From: Bryobacter sp. | GTDB taxonomy: Bacteria; Acidobacteriota; Terriglobia; Bryobacterales; Bryobacteraceae | Reading direction: 5' to 3' | DNA length: 55,051 nucleotides | Assembly: GCA_022843625.1 (NCBI GenBank) | Contig: JALHNH010000044.1 | Coordinates: 1-55,051, forward strand | Part shown: one piece after another, positions 41,582-49,441 of the stretch | Layout: every line of letters begins with the position of its first letter | Position numbering within the stretch: the stretch's first letter is position 1 | Program-made: the position numbers and the translations under genes | The notes under the pieces: model-generated | Seen by the model: the letters and a program-made list of their open reading frames with translations, nothing else | Databases searched by the model: none | What the model was told of the DNA's origin: nothing

Positions 41582-42324
41582 ATCATCACAAGCATTACAC
41601 GGATGAAGAGCTGCTTTGCTTTCTGGATGGGGAGGGCGATGCAGCGGAGGTGATTCACTGCTGGCAGTGCCGGGTGCGGATGGCGGAGCTGGAGAAATCG
41701 GTAGCTTCGTTTGTGCATCTGAAGCAGGATGTGCTGGATGTGGAATTGCCTTCGGGGGCGGGACCGGCTTCGCTGCTGCGGGCGCGGATGAGTAGCAGCA
41801 AGCCGGGGCGGCGGTACGCGCCGTTGGCTTTTGTTTGTCTGCTGGTGGGGTTGTACTTTGTTTGGCCGGAGAAGCGGGTGGTGGCGAGTTATTTGCCGGA
41901 TCAGCGGGTGACGCCTGGGGCTACGCGGCTGATCGCGCAGGATCAGGTTTGCGTGCTTTCGGCGAGTGAGGATGAGCGCAAGCCTTCGCAGGAGATGGCC
42001 AAGCAGGTGTTTGAGCTGTACGGGATTCGGAATCCCCAGCCGCGGCAGTTTGAGGTGGATTATCTGATTGCACCGACGCTTGGGGGCGCGGACGATGTGC
42101 GTAATTTGTGGCCGCAGCCTTATGCGGATTCCGTTTGGAATTCACGGGTGAAGGATGCGCTGGAGGATTTGCTGCGGGCTAAGGTTTGTAAGGGTGAGAT
42201 GGATTTGGCGGCAGCACAACACGAGATTGCATCGAACTGGGTGGCAGCTTACCAGAGGCAGTTCCGCACTAAGGTGCCGATTGAAGCGCATGCGCTGTTT
42301 GTCAAAGACAAGCCCTGGGAGTGA
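41578..42324 (+). CDS. Membrane anti-sigma factor with C-terminal HNH-like domain
   Basis: A 248-residue protein. Residues 1-45 resemble a zinc-binding anti-sigma (ZAS) domain: YTDEELLCFLDGEGD, then HCWQCRVRMAELE with His27, Cys28, Cys31. One membrane helix lies at about 82-97 (LAFVCLLVGLYFVWP). The extracytoplasmic part (about 100-248) ends in a domain (DYLIAPTLGGADDVRNLWPQ, and AQHEIASNWVAAYQRQF) that resembles the HNH-like module found in other proteins as DHLIPLxLGG...NLWPQP. Here the usual His is Tyr, so nuclease activity is unlikely; it may sense a ligand. Coupled to the sigma factor by an ATGA overlap. Confidence 0.78.
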   Translation: MNHHKHYTDEELLCFLDGEGDAAEVIHCWQCRVRMAELEKSVASFVHLKQDVLDVELPSGAGPASLLRARMSSSKPGRRYAPLAFVCLLVGLYFVWPEKRVVASYLPDQRVTPGATRLIAQDQVCVLSASEDERKPSQEMAKQVFELYGIRNPQPRQFEVDYLIAPTLGGADDVRNLWPQPYADSVWNSRVKDALEDLLRAKVCKGEMDLAAAQHEIASNWVAAYQRQFRTKVPIEAHALFVKDKPWE

Positions 42325-43962
42325 TTAGCGGATGGCGATGAGGGCGTTGCCTGCATCGGGGATGCCATCGATGCGGACCTTAACGCTGACGTTGCCGGAG
42401 CGGGTGGCCTGGGGAACCCTTGCGTTGATTTGCGTGAGCGATTCGATTGAGCCGGGTGAGGTGCCCGCGTAGAGGACTTCGGCGGGCCGGCCGTCGATCT
42501 CGACTTCTACTTTGCCGACGACTTGCTTGAGCGACGCAGTGGCAGGGCCGGTGTTGGTGCCGGGAGGGTTGAGTGCGCCTGTGCCTGTGAGGTAGAGAAC
42601 GACGATGTCGCCTTTGGCTGTGGGTTGATTGAGTCCGGCGGCAAGGCCTGTGCCGTCCTGAGAGAGGGTGAAGAGGCCGGGGTCTGCAGTTTCAAAGGGT
42701 ATGACGATGGAGGGGAGGTCGTTTACCTTGAGGTCAACGCCCGTGCGGCCGGCGAGTTCGAAGGGAACTACGATGGAGAGCTGGTTGCGGGAGGAGGCGA
42801 GGATGGGGGAGGTGAGGCCGCTGATGGTGACGCGCGGGGATGAGGCACCGATGGCGTCGCCGAAGAGGGTAGCGATCTGGCCGGGGACGAGCTTGCCGGA
42901 GGAGTAATTGGCTGAGTTGGTGACGCCCCGGCGGATGAGTCTTGCGGGTGAAAGTTGTGTGCGCAGAACTTCGCGGATGCGCACGTAGTAAGGGAAGACG
43001 TTGGGGTTGTCGTTGAGGATGGAGAGGACGCCGGTGAGGTTGCGGGTGTAGTCGATCCAGGGTGTGAAGCCAAAGGCACCGGTGGAGCTGGATTCTTCGA
43101 GGACATTGTTTGAGACGGTTTGCCGCCAGTTGCCGATGCCGTAGCGAGTGCCGCCAGAGCCGGGCTGGGTGGCGTCGTATTGCGAGTAGGGAGAGAATAT
43201 GATTCTTGCGCCGCGGGTTTGGTCGGCCAGCATGGTGTCGATGGCTTTGCTCGAAAGGATGCGACGGCCTTCGTGGACGCCGCCATTGAGGATGACGTTG
43301 AGGACGCGCTGGTAGTCTGTTGCGTTTGAGACGCAGCCACCGGCGATTAGGGGATTGTCGTCGGCCTGAAGGAGTGTGACGCGGGTGCCGGTGAGGCCGA
43401 GAGGGAGGACGAGGCGCTCGCGGAAGAGGTCTGCCCAGCGCTTGCCGGTTGCGATTTCAGCGATGCGGGCTGCGAGTTGCATGCCGGTGCTGCCGTAGAT
43501 GAAGCCTGTGCCGGGTGGGACGGCGGGGGCGACGGTAGCGATTTGTTTTGCGCATTCTTCGAGGGTGGTGCGGCGGTCGTTGACGCAGGAGGGGTCTGTG
43601 GGGCCGAAGCCGGAGGTCATGCTGAAGAGCTGGCGGACGGTGGCTTTGCCGGTGGGGCCACGGAATTCTGGCAGGTAGCGATCGACGGTGTCGTCGAGGG
43701 AGAGCTTGCCTTCATCTACGACGGTCATCAGAACGAAGCCGCTGAGCCACTTGGAGGCCGAGGCGATGTTGATGGTTCTGGCCGGGGTGGAATCGACGGT
43801 GGAACGGGAGTAGATGGTGGTGCCGTTTTGCTGGACGACGAGGGAGGCTCCGGTGCCGAGTTTTTGGCTCATCTCGTCGAGGATGCGGTTGATCTCAGTG
43901 AGATCCTGGGCGTGGCTTGTTGCTACAGCGGCTAGCAAGAACACTGCAATCTTTGAGCTCAT
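42325..43962 (-). CDS. Beta-lactamase-like serine hydrolase fused to a Solibacter-type domain
   Basis: A 545-residue exported protein. Signal peptide MSSKIAVFLLAAVATSHAQ. Residues about 20-335 form a class C beta-lactamase/DD-peptidase-like domain with SxxK as SASK and a Tyr motif region (YGSTGMQLAARI). Residues about 340-545 are a TIGR03437-type module (SANYSSGKLVPGQIATLFGD, VPFELAGRTG, VLYLTGTGALNPPGTN). Such enzymes hydrolyse esters or peptides; no substrate can be stated. Its stop codon abuts that of the anti-sigma gene with no space between. Confidence 0.87.
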   Translation of the reverse strand: MSSKIAVFLLAAVATSHAQDLTEINRILDEMSQKLGTGASLVVQQNGTTIYSRSTVDSTPARTINIASASKWLSGFVLMTVVDEGKLSLDDTVDRYLPEFRGPTGKATVRQLFSMTSGFGPTDPSCVNDRRTTLEECAKQIATVAPAVPPGTGFIYGSTGMQLAARIAEIATGKRWADLFRERLVLPLGLTGTRVTLLQADDNPLIAGGCVSNATDYQRVLNVILNGGVHEGRRILSSKAIDTMLADQTRGARIIFSPYSQYDATQPGSGGTRYGIGNWRQTVSNNVLEESSSTGAFGFTPWIDYTRNLTGVLSILNDNPNVFPYYVRIREVLRTQLSPARLIRRGVTNSANYSSGKLVPGQIATLFGDAIGASSPRVTISGLTSPILASSRNQLSIVVPFELAGRTGVDLKVNDLPSIVIPFETADPGLFTLSQDGTGLAAGLNQPTAKGDIVVLYLTGTGALNPPGTNTGPATASLKQVVGKVEVEIDGRPAEVLYAGTSPGSIESLTQINARVPQATRSGNVSVKVRIDGIPDAGNALIAIR

Positions 43963-44022
43963 TCCTATGAGTTAACCCAGTTAAAGTTTGAGAGTTGCGC
44001 CGCTTCGGATACCCTAGAGATC

Positions 44023-45324
44023 ATGTCGATCTACTCGCGGCGATCTTTGCTTGCAGCACCCTTCTTTATCCGGAATCTGATTTCAGCGCCTCCCAGTGGC
44101 AGAGTGAGGCTGGCTTCGATGGGGGCCTCAGGTATGGCATGGGCGACGCTGGACGGGATTGCGACGCATGCGTCGGTAGAGCTGATCTCGGTTGCGGAAG
44201 TGGATACGCTGCGGAACAAACGTGTGAGCGATAAGTATCCCAAGGCCAAGCTTTATCAGGACTGGCGCAAGATGCTCGATCAGGAATACAAGAACCTGGA
44301 CGGAGTTTGTGTTGGAACTCCCGATCACATGCATGCGCCGCAGAGCATGGCCGCAATGCGGCGCGGGTTGCATGTTTACTGCCAGAAGCCACTAACGTCG
44401 CATGTGCATGAATCGCGCAAGGTGGCTGAATATGCGCGGGCGAAGAATCTGGTGACGCAGATGGGGATCCAGATTCACTCGAATGCCGAATACCAGACGG
44501 CGGTGCAGGTGATTCAGGCCGGAGCGATCGGGAAGATCAAGGAAGTACACGCCTGGAGCAACAAGAAGTGGGGCGATACTACGCCGAGGCCGAGTGCCAA
44601 TGATTCAGTGCCGGCGACGCTTGATTGGGATGGATGGATCGGGGTTGGCAAGACGGAGTCTTATATCAAGGATTATTGCCACCCCGGGAATTGGCGGAAG
44701 CGGCTGGAGTTTGGGACAGGGACGTTTGGCGACATGGGTTGCCATATCTATGACCCGGTATTTGGAGCACTTGGGGTGACAGCGCCGTTGACGGTAAGGG
44801 CCGAGGGGCCGGCACCGAGTGAGCACTCATGGGCTATCAACGCGATCGTGAAGTATGTGTTTCCCGGGACTGCCTACACCGATGGCAAGACCGTAGCCGT
44901 GACCTGGTATGACGGTGACGAGAAGCCTCCGGCGGAAATACAGGCGCTGATTGAGGGGGCGAGGATGCCCGAGCAGGGATCGATCTTTGTGGGCACCAAA
45001 GGTGTAATGCTGCTGCCACACGTTGCCTTTCCGAGTTTCTTCCCCGTGGCATCTTTCAAAGACTTCAAGCTACCGGAACTAAAGACCAATAATCACTACC
45101 ATCAGTGGGTGGATGCGATTCAGGGCAAGGGCAAGACTTCGGCTGGCTTTGATTATTCAGGGCCGTTGAGCGAGACGGTGCTGCTTGGGAGTTTGGCTAC
45201 GCGCTTTCCCAAGACGACGCTGGAATGGGATAGCAGCCGGCTGAAGTTCAAGAACGAAAAGGCAGCGAATGCGTTCTTGAAGCGCAAGTACCGACAGGGG
45301 TGGAAGGTGAAGGGAATCGGCTAG
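44023..45324 (+). CDS. Gfo/Idh/MocA family oxidoreductase, exported
   Basis: A 433-residue NAD(P)-dependent oxidoreductase. The N-terminus MSIYSRRSLLAAPFFIRN carries a twin-arginine motif, as in many acidobacterial members that are exported with the cofactor bound. The Rossmann domain shows ASMGASGMAWATLDG and VAEVDTLRNKRVSDKYPKAK; the EKP-like motif is CQKPLTSHVHESRKVA. The C-terminal substrate domain is about 160-400. Substrate is probably a sugar or polyol; none can be named. Its stop overlaps that of the convergent HhH-cytochrome gene. Confidence 0.9.
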   Translation: MSIYSRRSLLAAPFFIRNLISAPPSGRVRLASMGASGMAWATLDGIATHASVELISVAEVDTLRNKRVSDKYPKAKLYQDWRKMLDQEYKNLDGVCVGTPDHMHAPQSMAAMRRGLHVYCQKPLTSHVHESRKVAEYARAKNLVTQMGIQIHSNAEYQTAVQVIQAGAIGKIKEVHAWSNKKWGDTTPRPSANDSVPATLDWDGWIGVGKTESYIKDYCHPGNWRKRLEFGTGTFGDMGCHIYDPVFGALGVTAPLTVRAEGPAPSEHSWAINAIVKYVFPGTAYTDGKTVAVTWYDGDEKPPAEIQALIEGARMPEQGSIFVGTKGVMLLPHVAFPSFFPVASFKDFKLPELKTNNHYHQWVDAIQGKGKTSAGFDYSGPLSETVLLGSLATRFPKTTLEWDSSRLKFKNEKAANAFLKRKYRQGWKVKGIG

Positions 45325-45755
45325 AAGTCGATCTGGGCGCGCTTGGATTCCACCGCGCGCATGTTGATGCCGGGCACTTTGAGCAAGTCGTCAATGGTCT
45401 TGAAGTTGCCGTTGGCTTCGCGGTGCTTGACGATCAGACTGGCTTTGGTTTCGATGATGCCGAGGCCTGTCGAGAGGTCGCGGGCGTTGGCCTGATTGAC
45501 GTTTACTCGCGGGGCAGGCGCGTCTTTGGAGAGGTTGGTGGCGAGGTAGTTGGTGATTTCGCTGACTTCGGCGTCGTCGCCCTCCATGCCGCGCCGCAAC
45601 ATGTCTTCGACGAGTTCTGTCCAGGCCTCTTTGGTTTCACGCCGGTTTACGAAGGTGTTTACTCCGTGACAGGCGCTGCAGAGCTTTTCGGTGGTTGCTT
45701 TACCGGGAGCTTCGGGCAGGGTGATCGCAAAGAGGGCAGCACAAAAGAAGATCAT
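45321..45755 (-). CDS. Exported protein with heme c site and helix-hairpin-helix (ComEA-like) domain
   Basis: A 144-residue protein. After a short signal peptide comes a single heme site CSACH with downstream helices (WTELVEDMLRRGMEGDDAEV). Residues about 80-144 form a ComEA-like double helix-hairpin-helix (VNVNQANARDLSTGLGIIET, FKTIDDLLKVPGI). HhH folds bind DNA in ComEA, but the heme c site suggests a redox carrier with an HhH contact surface. The start lies 21 nt from the divergent peroxidase gene. Function not established. Confidence 0.8.
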   Translation of the reverse strand: MIFFCAALFAITLPEAPGKATTEKLCSACHGVNTFVNRRETKEAWTELVEDMLRRGMEGDDAEVSEITNYLATNLSKDAPAPRVNVNQANARDLSTGLGIIETKASLIVKHREANGNFKTIDDLLKVPGINMRAVESKRAQIDF

Positions 45756-45776
45756 GGCTCAATAATAAGTATAGAG

Positions 45777-46703
45777 ATGAAGTACCTTGTTCTAGTTATG
45801 TTGAGCCTTTGTTCCTGTCAACAGGCTCTTGTCGAGGTGCCAGGGCCGCTTGGTTTGCCACCGCTCAAAGTGGAGCGTGTTGCGACTGCCGAAGAGATTG
45901 CGCTGGGCAAGAAGCTGTTCTTCGACACGAAGCTCTCGCTCGATAAGACCATCTCCTGTGCCAGTTGCCACAACCCAGAGACTGGTTTTGCCGATGCGAG
46001 GAAGGTGTCCGTGGGAGTGGGTGGCAAAACGGGGAAGCGAAATGCTCCTACGGTTTTGAACGCGGCGTATTGGCGGGTTCAGTTCTGGGACGGGCGTGCG
46101 GGGAGTCTTGAAGAACAGGCCGCTGGGCCGATGGGCAATGAGCTTGAGATGAATCACAAGCCTGAGCTGCTGATCGCGCGACTTGCGGCGGATCCGGAGT
46201 ATGGGCCGATGAAGCTAACGCTGGACAAGGTGTTTTTCGCTATTGCCAGCTATGAGCGGACGCTGTTGAGCGGGAACTCGGCGTTTGATCGTTATACCTA
46301 TGGGGGCGACAAAACGGCGCTGTCGAGCGAGGCGATTGAGGGCTTCAAGGTGTTTGGGCGGCATTGTGTGATCTGCCATACGATTGGCCCCAAGGATGCT
46401 TTGTTTACCGATGAGCAGTTTCACAACGTTGGGATCGGTGTGAATGCTGAAGGGGTGCTGGTGGATCAGGGGAGGGGCAAGGGTGAGTTTCGGACGCCCT
46501 CGTTGCGTAATGTGGCGCGGACTGCGCCTTACATGCATGACGGGAGCCTGAAGACCCTGAAGCAGGTGGTGGACTTTTATGTGGGTGGCGGCAATTCGAA
46601 TGAGCATCTGGACCCGCTGATTCGACCGATGGAAATGAGCGGGCGCGAGCGGGATGCGCTGGTGGCGTTTCTGGAATCGTTGAATGGAGTGGAAGCGAAA
46701 TGA
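45777..46703 (+). CDS. Diheme cytochrome c peroxidase/MauG-family lipoprotein
   Basis: A 308-residue exported diheme protein from the ATG at 45777; a longer upstream frame overlaps the divergent gene. The N-terminal heme site is CASCH (61-65) and the second is CVICH (near 200). Typical peroxidase sequence: GLPPLKVERVATAEEIALGK, ARLAADPEYG, DGSLKTLKQVVDFY. The N-terminus has a possible lipobox LCSC. Family members reduce H2O2 or oxidise a protein side chain, as MauG does. It overlaps a cupredoxin lipoprotein gene by 4 nt; both precede a propeller lipoprotein. Confidence 0.9.
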   Translation: MKYLVLVMLSLCSCQQALVEVPGPLGLPPLKVERVATAEEIALGKKLFFDTKLSLDKTISCASCHNPETGFADARKVSVGVGGKTGKRNAPTVLNAAYWRVQFWDGRAGSLEEQAAGPMGNELEMNHKPELLIARLAADPEYGPMKLTLDKVFFAIASYERTLLSGNSAFDRYTYGGDKTALSSEAIEGFKVFGRHCVICHTIGPKDALFTDEQFHNVGIGVNAEGVLVDQGRGKGEFRTPSLRNVARTAPYMHDGSLKTLKQVVDFYVGGGNSNEHLDPLIRPMEMSGRERDALVAFLESLNGVEAK

Positions 46704-47404
46704 AGTTGCTGCTGCTTGCGGTGTTTGTGATTTGCGGGTGTGCGCCGAAGGCCGTTGAGCCGCCGGGGAGTGTTGCGGGTCAGGTGAGGTTTGCAGGGCA
46801 GATTGCCAAGGCCGTTGTGATTGACATGGAGCAGGACCCGCAGTGCAAGAAGCTTTACCCGGAAGCTCCACGTGAGGAGCAGACTGTGGTGGTGAGCCCG
46901 GAAGGGACGCTCGCGAACGTGTTTGTCTATGTGAAGAGCGGGCTGGGAGGGAAGAAGTTTGAAGCCCCGAAGACGGCTGTGAAGATTGACCAGAAGGGGT
47001 GCTGGTTTGAGCCTCGCGTCATCGGGATGCAAACAGGGCAAGCGCTGCAGGTGACGAACTCGGACCCGGTGACGCATAACATCCACCCGGAAGCCAAGGT
47101 GAACCGGGAATGGAATCAAAGCCAGGCGCCGGAGGATGGGGCGTTGTCGCGGCGGTTTGCGCAGCCGGAGGTGATGATCCGGGTGAAGTGTAATGTGCAT
47201 AAGTGGATGCGGTCTTGGATCGGAGTGGTGGAGCATCCATTTTTTGCAGTAACGGGCGGAGACGGGAATTTCGAATTGAAAGACCTGCCAGTAGGGACTT
47301 ATCAGGTGGTGGCGTGGCATGAAAAACTGGGGTTGCAGGAGAAGACTCTGGTGATTGCGAGTGGTGCAAAAGCGCGTCTGGATTTCAGCTTCAACGGACA
47401 GTGA
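46700..47404 (+). CDS. Cupredoxin-like lipoprotein
   Basis: A 234-residue predicted lipoprotein (lipobox ICGC, Cys14). The mature part is a beta sandwich with a possible type 1 copper site: His in DPVTHNIHPEAK, then Cys, His and Met in VKCNVHKWMRSW. It resembles plastocyanin-like proteins often encoded beside MauG-type peroxidases. A carboxypeptidase-regulatory-like tail follows (GNFELKDLPVGTYQVVAWHE). It should carry electrons outside the cytoplasm, with the diheme protein as likely partner. The ATGA overlap with the peroxidase gene shows cotranslation. Confidence 0.82.
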   Translation: MKLLLLAVFVICGCAPKAVEPPGSVAGQVRFAGQIAKAVVIDMEQDPQCKKLYPEAPREEQTVVVSPEGTLANVFVYVKSGLGGKKFEAPKTAVKIDQKGCWFEPRVIGMQTGQALQVTNSDPVTHNIHPEAKVNREWNQSQAPEDGALSRRFAQPEVMIRVKCNVHKWMRSWIGVVEHPFFAVTGGDGNFELKDLPVGTYQVVAWHEKLGLQEKTLVIASGAKARLDFSFNGQ

Positions 47405-47408
47405 AATA

Positions 47409-48437
47409 ATGATCGACATGATTCGATCACTTCTATTTGTGTCGGTTGTTTTTCTGGTTGGGTGCAGCCAGGAGAAGCCGGGTGGGTACAGGGTTTATGT
47501 CACCAATGAGGTGAGCGGCGATCTGACGATTATAGATTCCAACAAGATGGAAGTGGAGGCGAAGGTGCCACTGGGGAAGCGGCCGCGTGGGATTCATGCC
47601 AGTGCAGATGGGAAGACGATTTATGTGGCGTTGAGTGGTTCGCCGATTGCAGGGCCTGGAGTGGATGAGAGCACGCTGCCGCCCCCTGACAAGAATGCCG
47701 ACGGCATTGGGGTGTTTGATGTCGCGTCGCAGAAGTTGTTGAAGGTGATCAAGAGCGGATCGGACCCTGAAGAGTTTGACTTGAGCAAGGACGGCAAGCT
47801 GCTGTATGTGTCGAATGAAGATGTGGGTGGGGCTTCGATTCTGGATCTGGCGGCGGAGAAGATTGTGAAGGAGATCAAGACGGGTGAGGAGCCGGAAGGG
47901 GTGACGGTGAGCCCGGATGGGAAGCTGGCGCTGGTTACGTCGGAGGATGCCGGGACGGTGGCAGTGATTGATACGGCCAAGGGCGAGTTGGTCGAGACGA
48001 TCAAGGTGGGCCGGCGGCCGCGGTCGATTGCGTTTTTGCCGGATATGAACCGGGCCTGGGTGAATGCCGAGAATGATGGCACGATCGTGATGATCGACAT
48101 CGCGAAGAAGGCTGTGGCTCAGACGGTGCAGTTGGGTGAGGCAGGGGTGGTGAAGCCGATGAAGGTGTTGCTGTCTGCGGATGCGAAGACGCTTTTTGTG
48201 AGCACGGGACGCGGGAAGAAAGTGTTTTTCCTGGATGGGGCGACAGGGAAGGTGGAAGGCGAAGTAGAGGCGGGACGCAGGCCGTGGGGGCTTGGGTTAT
48301 CGCCTGACGGGAAGACGCTTTTTACGGCCAATGGGCCGGGCAACGACATCACGGTGATTGATGTTGCGACGCGGGCGGTGGTGAAGCGGATTCCTTCACC
48401 GGGTTCGCCCTGGGGTGTTCTCGTGCTGGCTCGTTAA
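47409..48437 (+). CDS. YVTN/YncE-type beta-propeller lipoprotein
   Basis: A 342-residue lipoprotein (lipobox LVGC) from the ATG at 47409, 4 nt after the cupredoxin stop. Seven YVTN-like repeats give a beta propeller: YVTNEVSGDLTIIDSNK, LLYVSNEDVGGASILDLA, LFTANGPGNDITVIDVATR and others. Such proteins bind DNA or ligands, or accompany oxidases in the periplasm; the redox neighbours suggest the last. Its stop codon overlaps that of the convergent unknown gene. Confidence 0.88.
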   Translation: MIDMIRSLLFVSVVFLVGCSQEKPGGYRVYVTNEVSGDLTIIDSNKMEVEAKVPLGKRPRGIHASADGKTIYVALSGSPIAGPGVDESTLPPPDKNADGIGVFDVASQKLLKVIKSGSDPEEFDLSKDGKLLYVSNEDVGGASILDLAAEKIVKEIKTGEEPEGVTVSPDGKLALVTSEDAGTVAVIDTAKGELVETIKVGRRPRSIAFLPDMNRAWVNAENDGTIVMIDIAKKAVAQTVQLGEAGVVKPMKVLLSADAKTLFVSTGRGKKVFFLDGATGKVEGEVEAGRRPWGLGLSPDGKTLFTANGPGNDITVIDVATRAVVKRIPSPGSPWGVLVLAR

Positions 48438-49441
48438 TTTGACCGTGGCTTATTGTAGGCCGCGAATCGGGATGCGAGGCTGGGCTGGGCTGGGGCTTTT
48501 TCGTTTAGATCGAAGGATGCGATACCTATGTTGGTTGAGGGGAAGTTTTCGATCAAGACTGAAGCGTAATCGTTGCCTGTGAGGGCGGACATGATGATGT
48601 TGAGACGGTCTTGCGATTCGCTGGCGAGGGCTTGGGATCCGGTGTCTTTTGTGTTCATGGCAGCATTCTGAATGGCCTGGATGGAGAGGTTCTTTGCGTC
48701 CTTTTTGTACTCGCGGAACCAATAGGCGTAGAAGAACCAGAAGGCGGATTGCAGGAGGGGTAAATCTTTGCAGCGCTCAAGAAATTCATGGAGCGATGTG
48801 CAGAAGGTGGCGAAGTGGAGGAGGCCGATGATGCCGCTGTCGAGTGGGGTGAGTTGGGAGGCTGGGCGGAAGGCGGCTTCGACGATGCGGTCAGGATTTT
48901 CAAAGGCCCGAATTACGGAGTCGATAGTGACGATTGCAGGGGGCTTACCGTAGCAGTAGCCGTCGAGAAATCCGAGGAAGCAGGCGAGTTCCTGGTCGTT
49001 GCGGAATCGCTCGTAGAGGTTTGCAAAATACTCAAAGGCTCCCGGGGAAATCTGTTGGTCCAGTTTGCTTTCTTCCAGGTGAAGGCAGAAAAGACAAGGG
49101 AGGGCCTGTTTGTAGTAGCTCTCGTAATAGGGGCGGAGCGATACGTGGCCGAGGATTGCGTAGATGCGGTTGCCTTGATCGGTGCCCTCAGGATCAGAAC
49201 TATAGGCAGAGAGCCAGGAGAGGTAAATGAGGCTTGTTTCGTCCAGCCAGTTGTCCATGTGGCTACGGAGAGCAATTTCATTGGGGTCGGTGATGCCAAT
49301 GGGGTTTGTGTTGTGATCGCGAAAGATGTGGGCGATCTCTTCATCTGATTTGGACGTGAAGAGTGGCTCGAGTGCCAGATGGTCTGCACCAAGGAGGAGA
49401 CGCCCGGTGAGGTATTTGAAATTGTCGTAGGAGTTGTCCAT
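48434..49441 (-). CDS. Hypothetical, mostly helical protein coupled to an alpha/beta hydrolase
   Basis: A 335-residue protein with no signal peptide, no membrane helix, and no family that I recognise. It is rich in aromatic and acidic residues and predicted helical (for example YFANLYERFRNDQELACFLG and LLQSAFWFFYAYWFREYKKD). Five scattered cysteines occur without a metal pattern. Its ATG overlaps the stop of the hydrolase gene by one nt (TAATG), so the two are cotranslated. The pair suggests an enzyme with a dedicated partner or inhibitor; this is inference. Confidence 0.7.
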   Translation of the reverse strand: MDNSYDNFKYLTGRLLLGADHLALEPLFTSKSDEEIAHIFRDHNTNPIGITDPNEIALRSHMDNWLDETSLIYLSWLSAYSSDPEGTDQGNRIYAILGHVSLRPYYESYYKQALPCLFCLHLEESKLDQQISPGAFEYFANLYERFRNDQELACFLGFLDGYCYGKPPAIVTIDSVIRAFENPDRIVEAAFRPASQLTPLDSGIIGLLHFATFCTSLHEFLERCKDLPLLQSAFWFFYAYWFREYKKDAKNLSIQAIQNAAMNTKDTGSQALASESQDRLNIIMSALTGNDYASVLIENFPSTNIGIASFDLNEKAPAQPSLASRFAAYNKPRSN

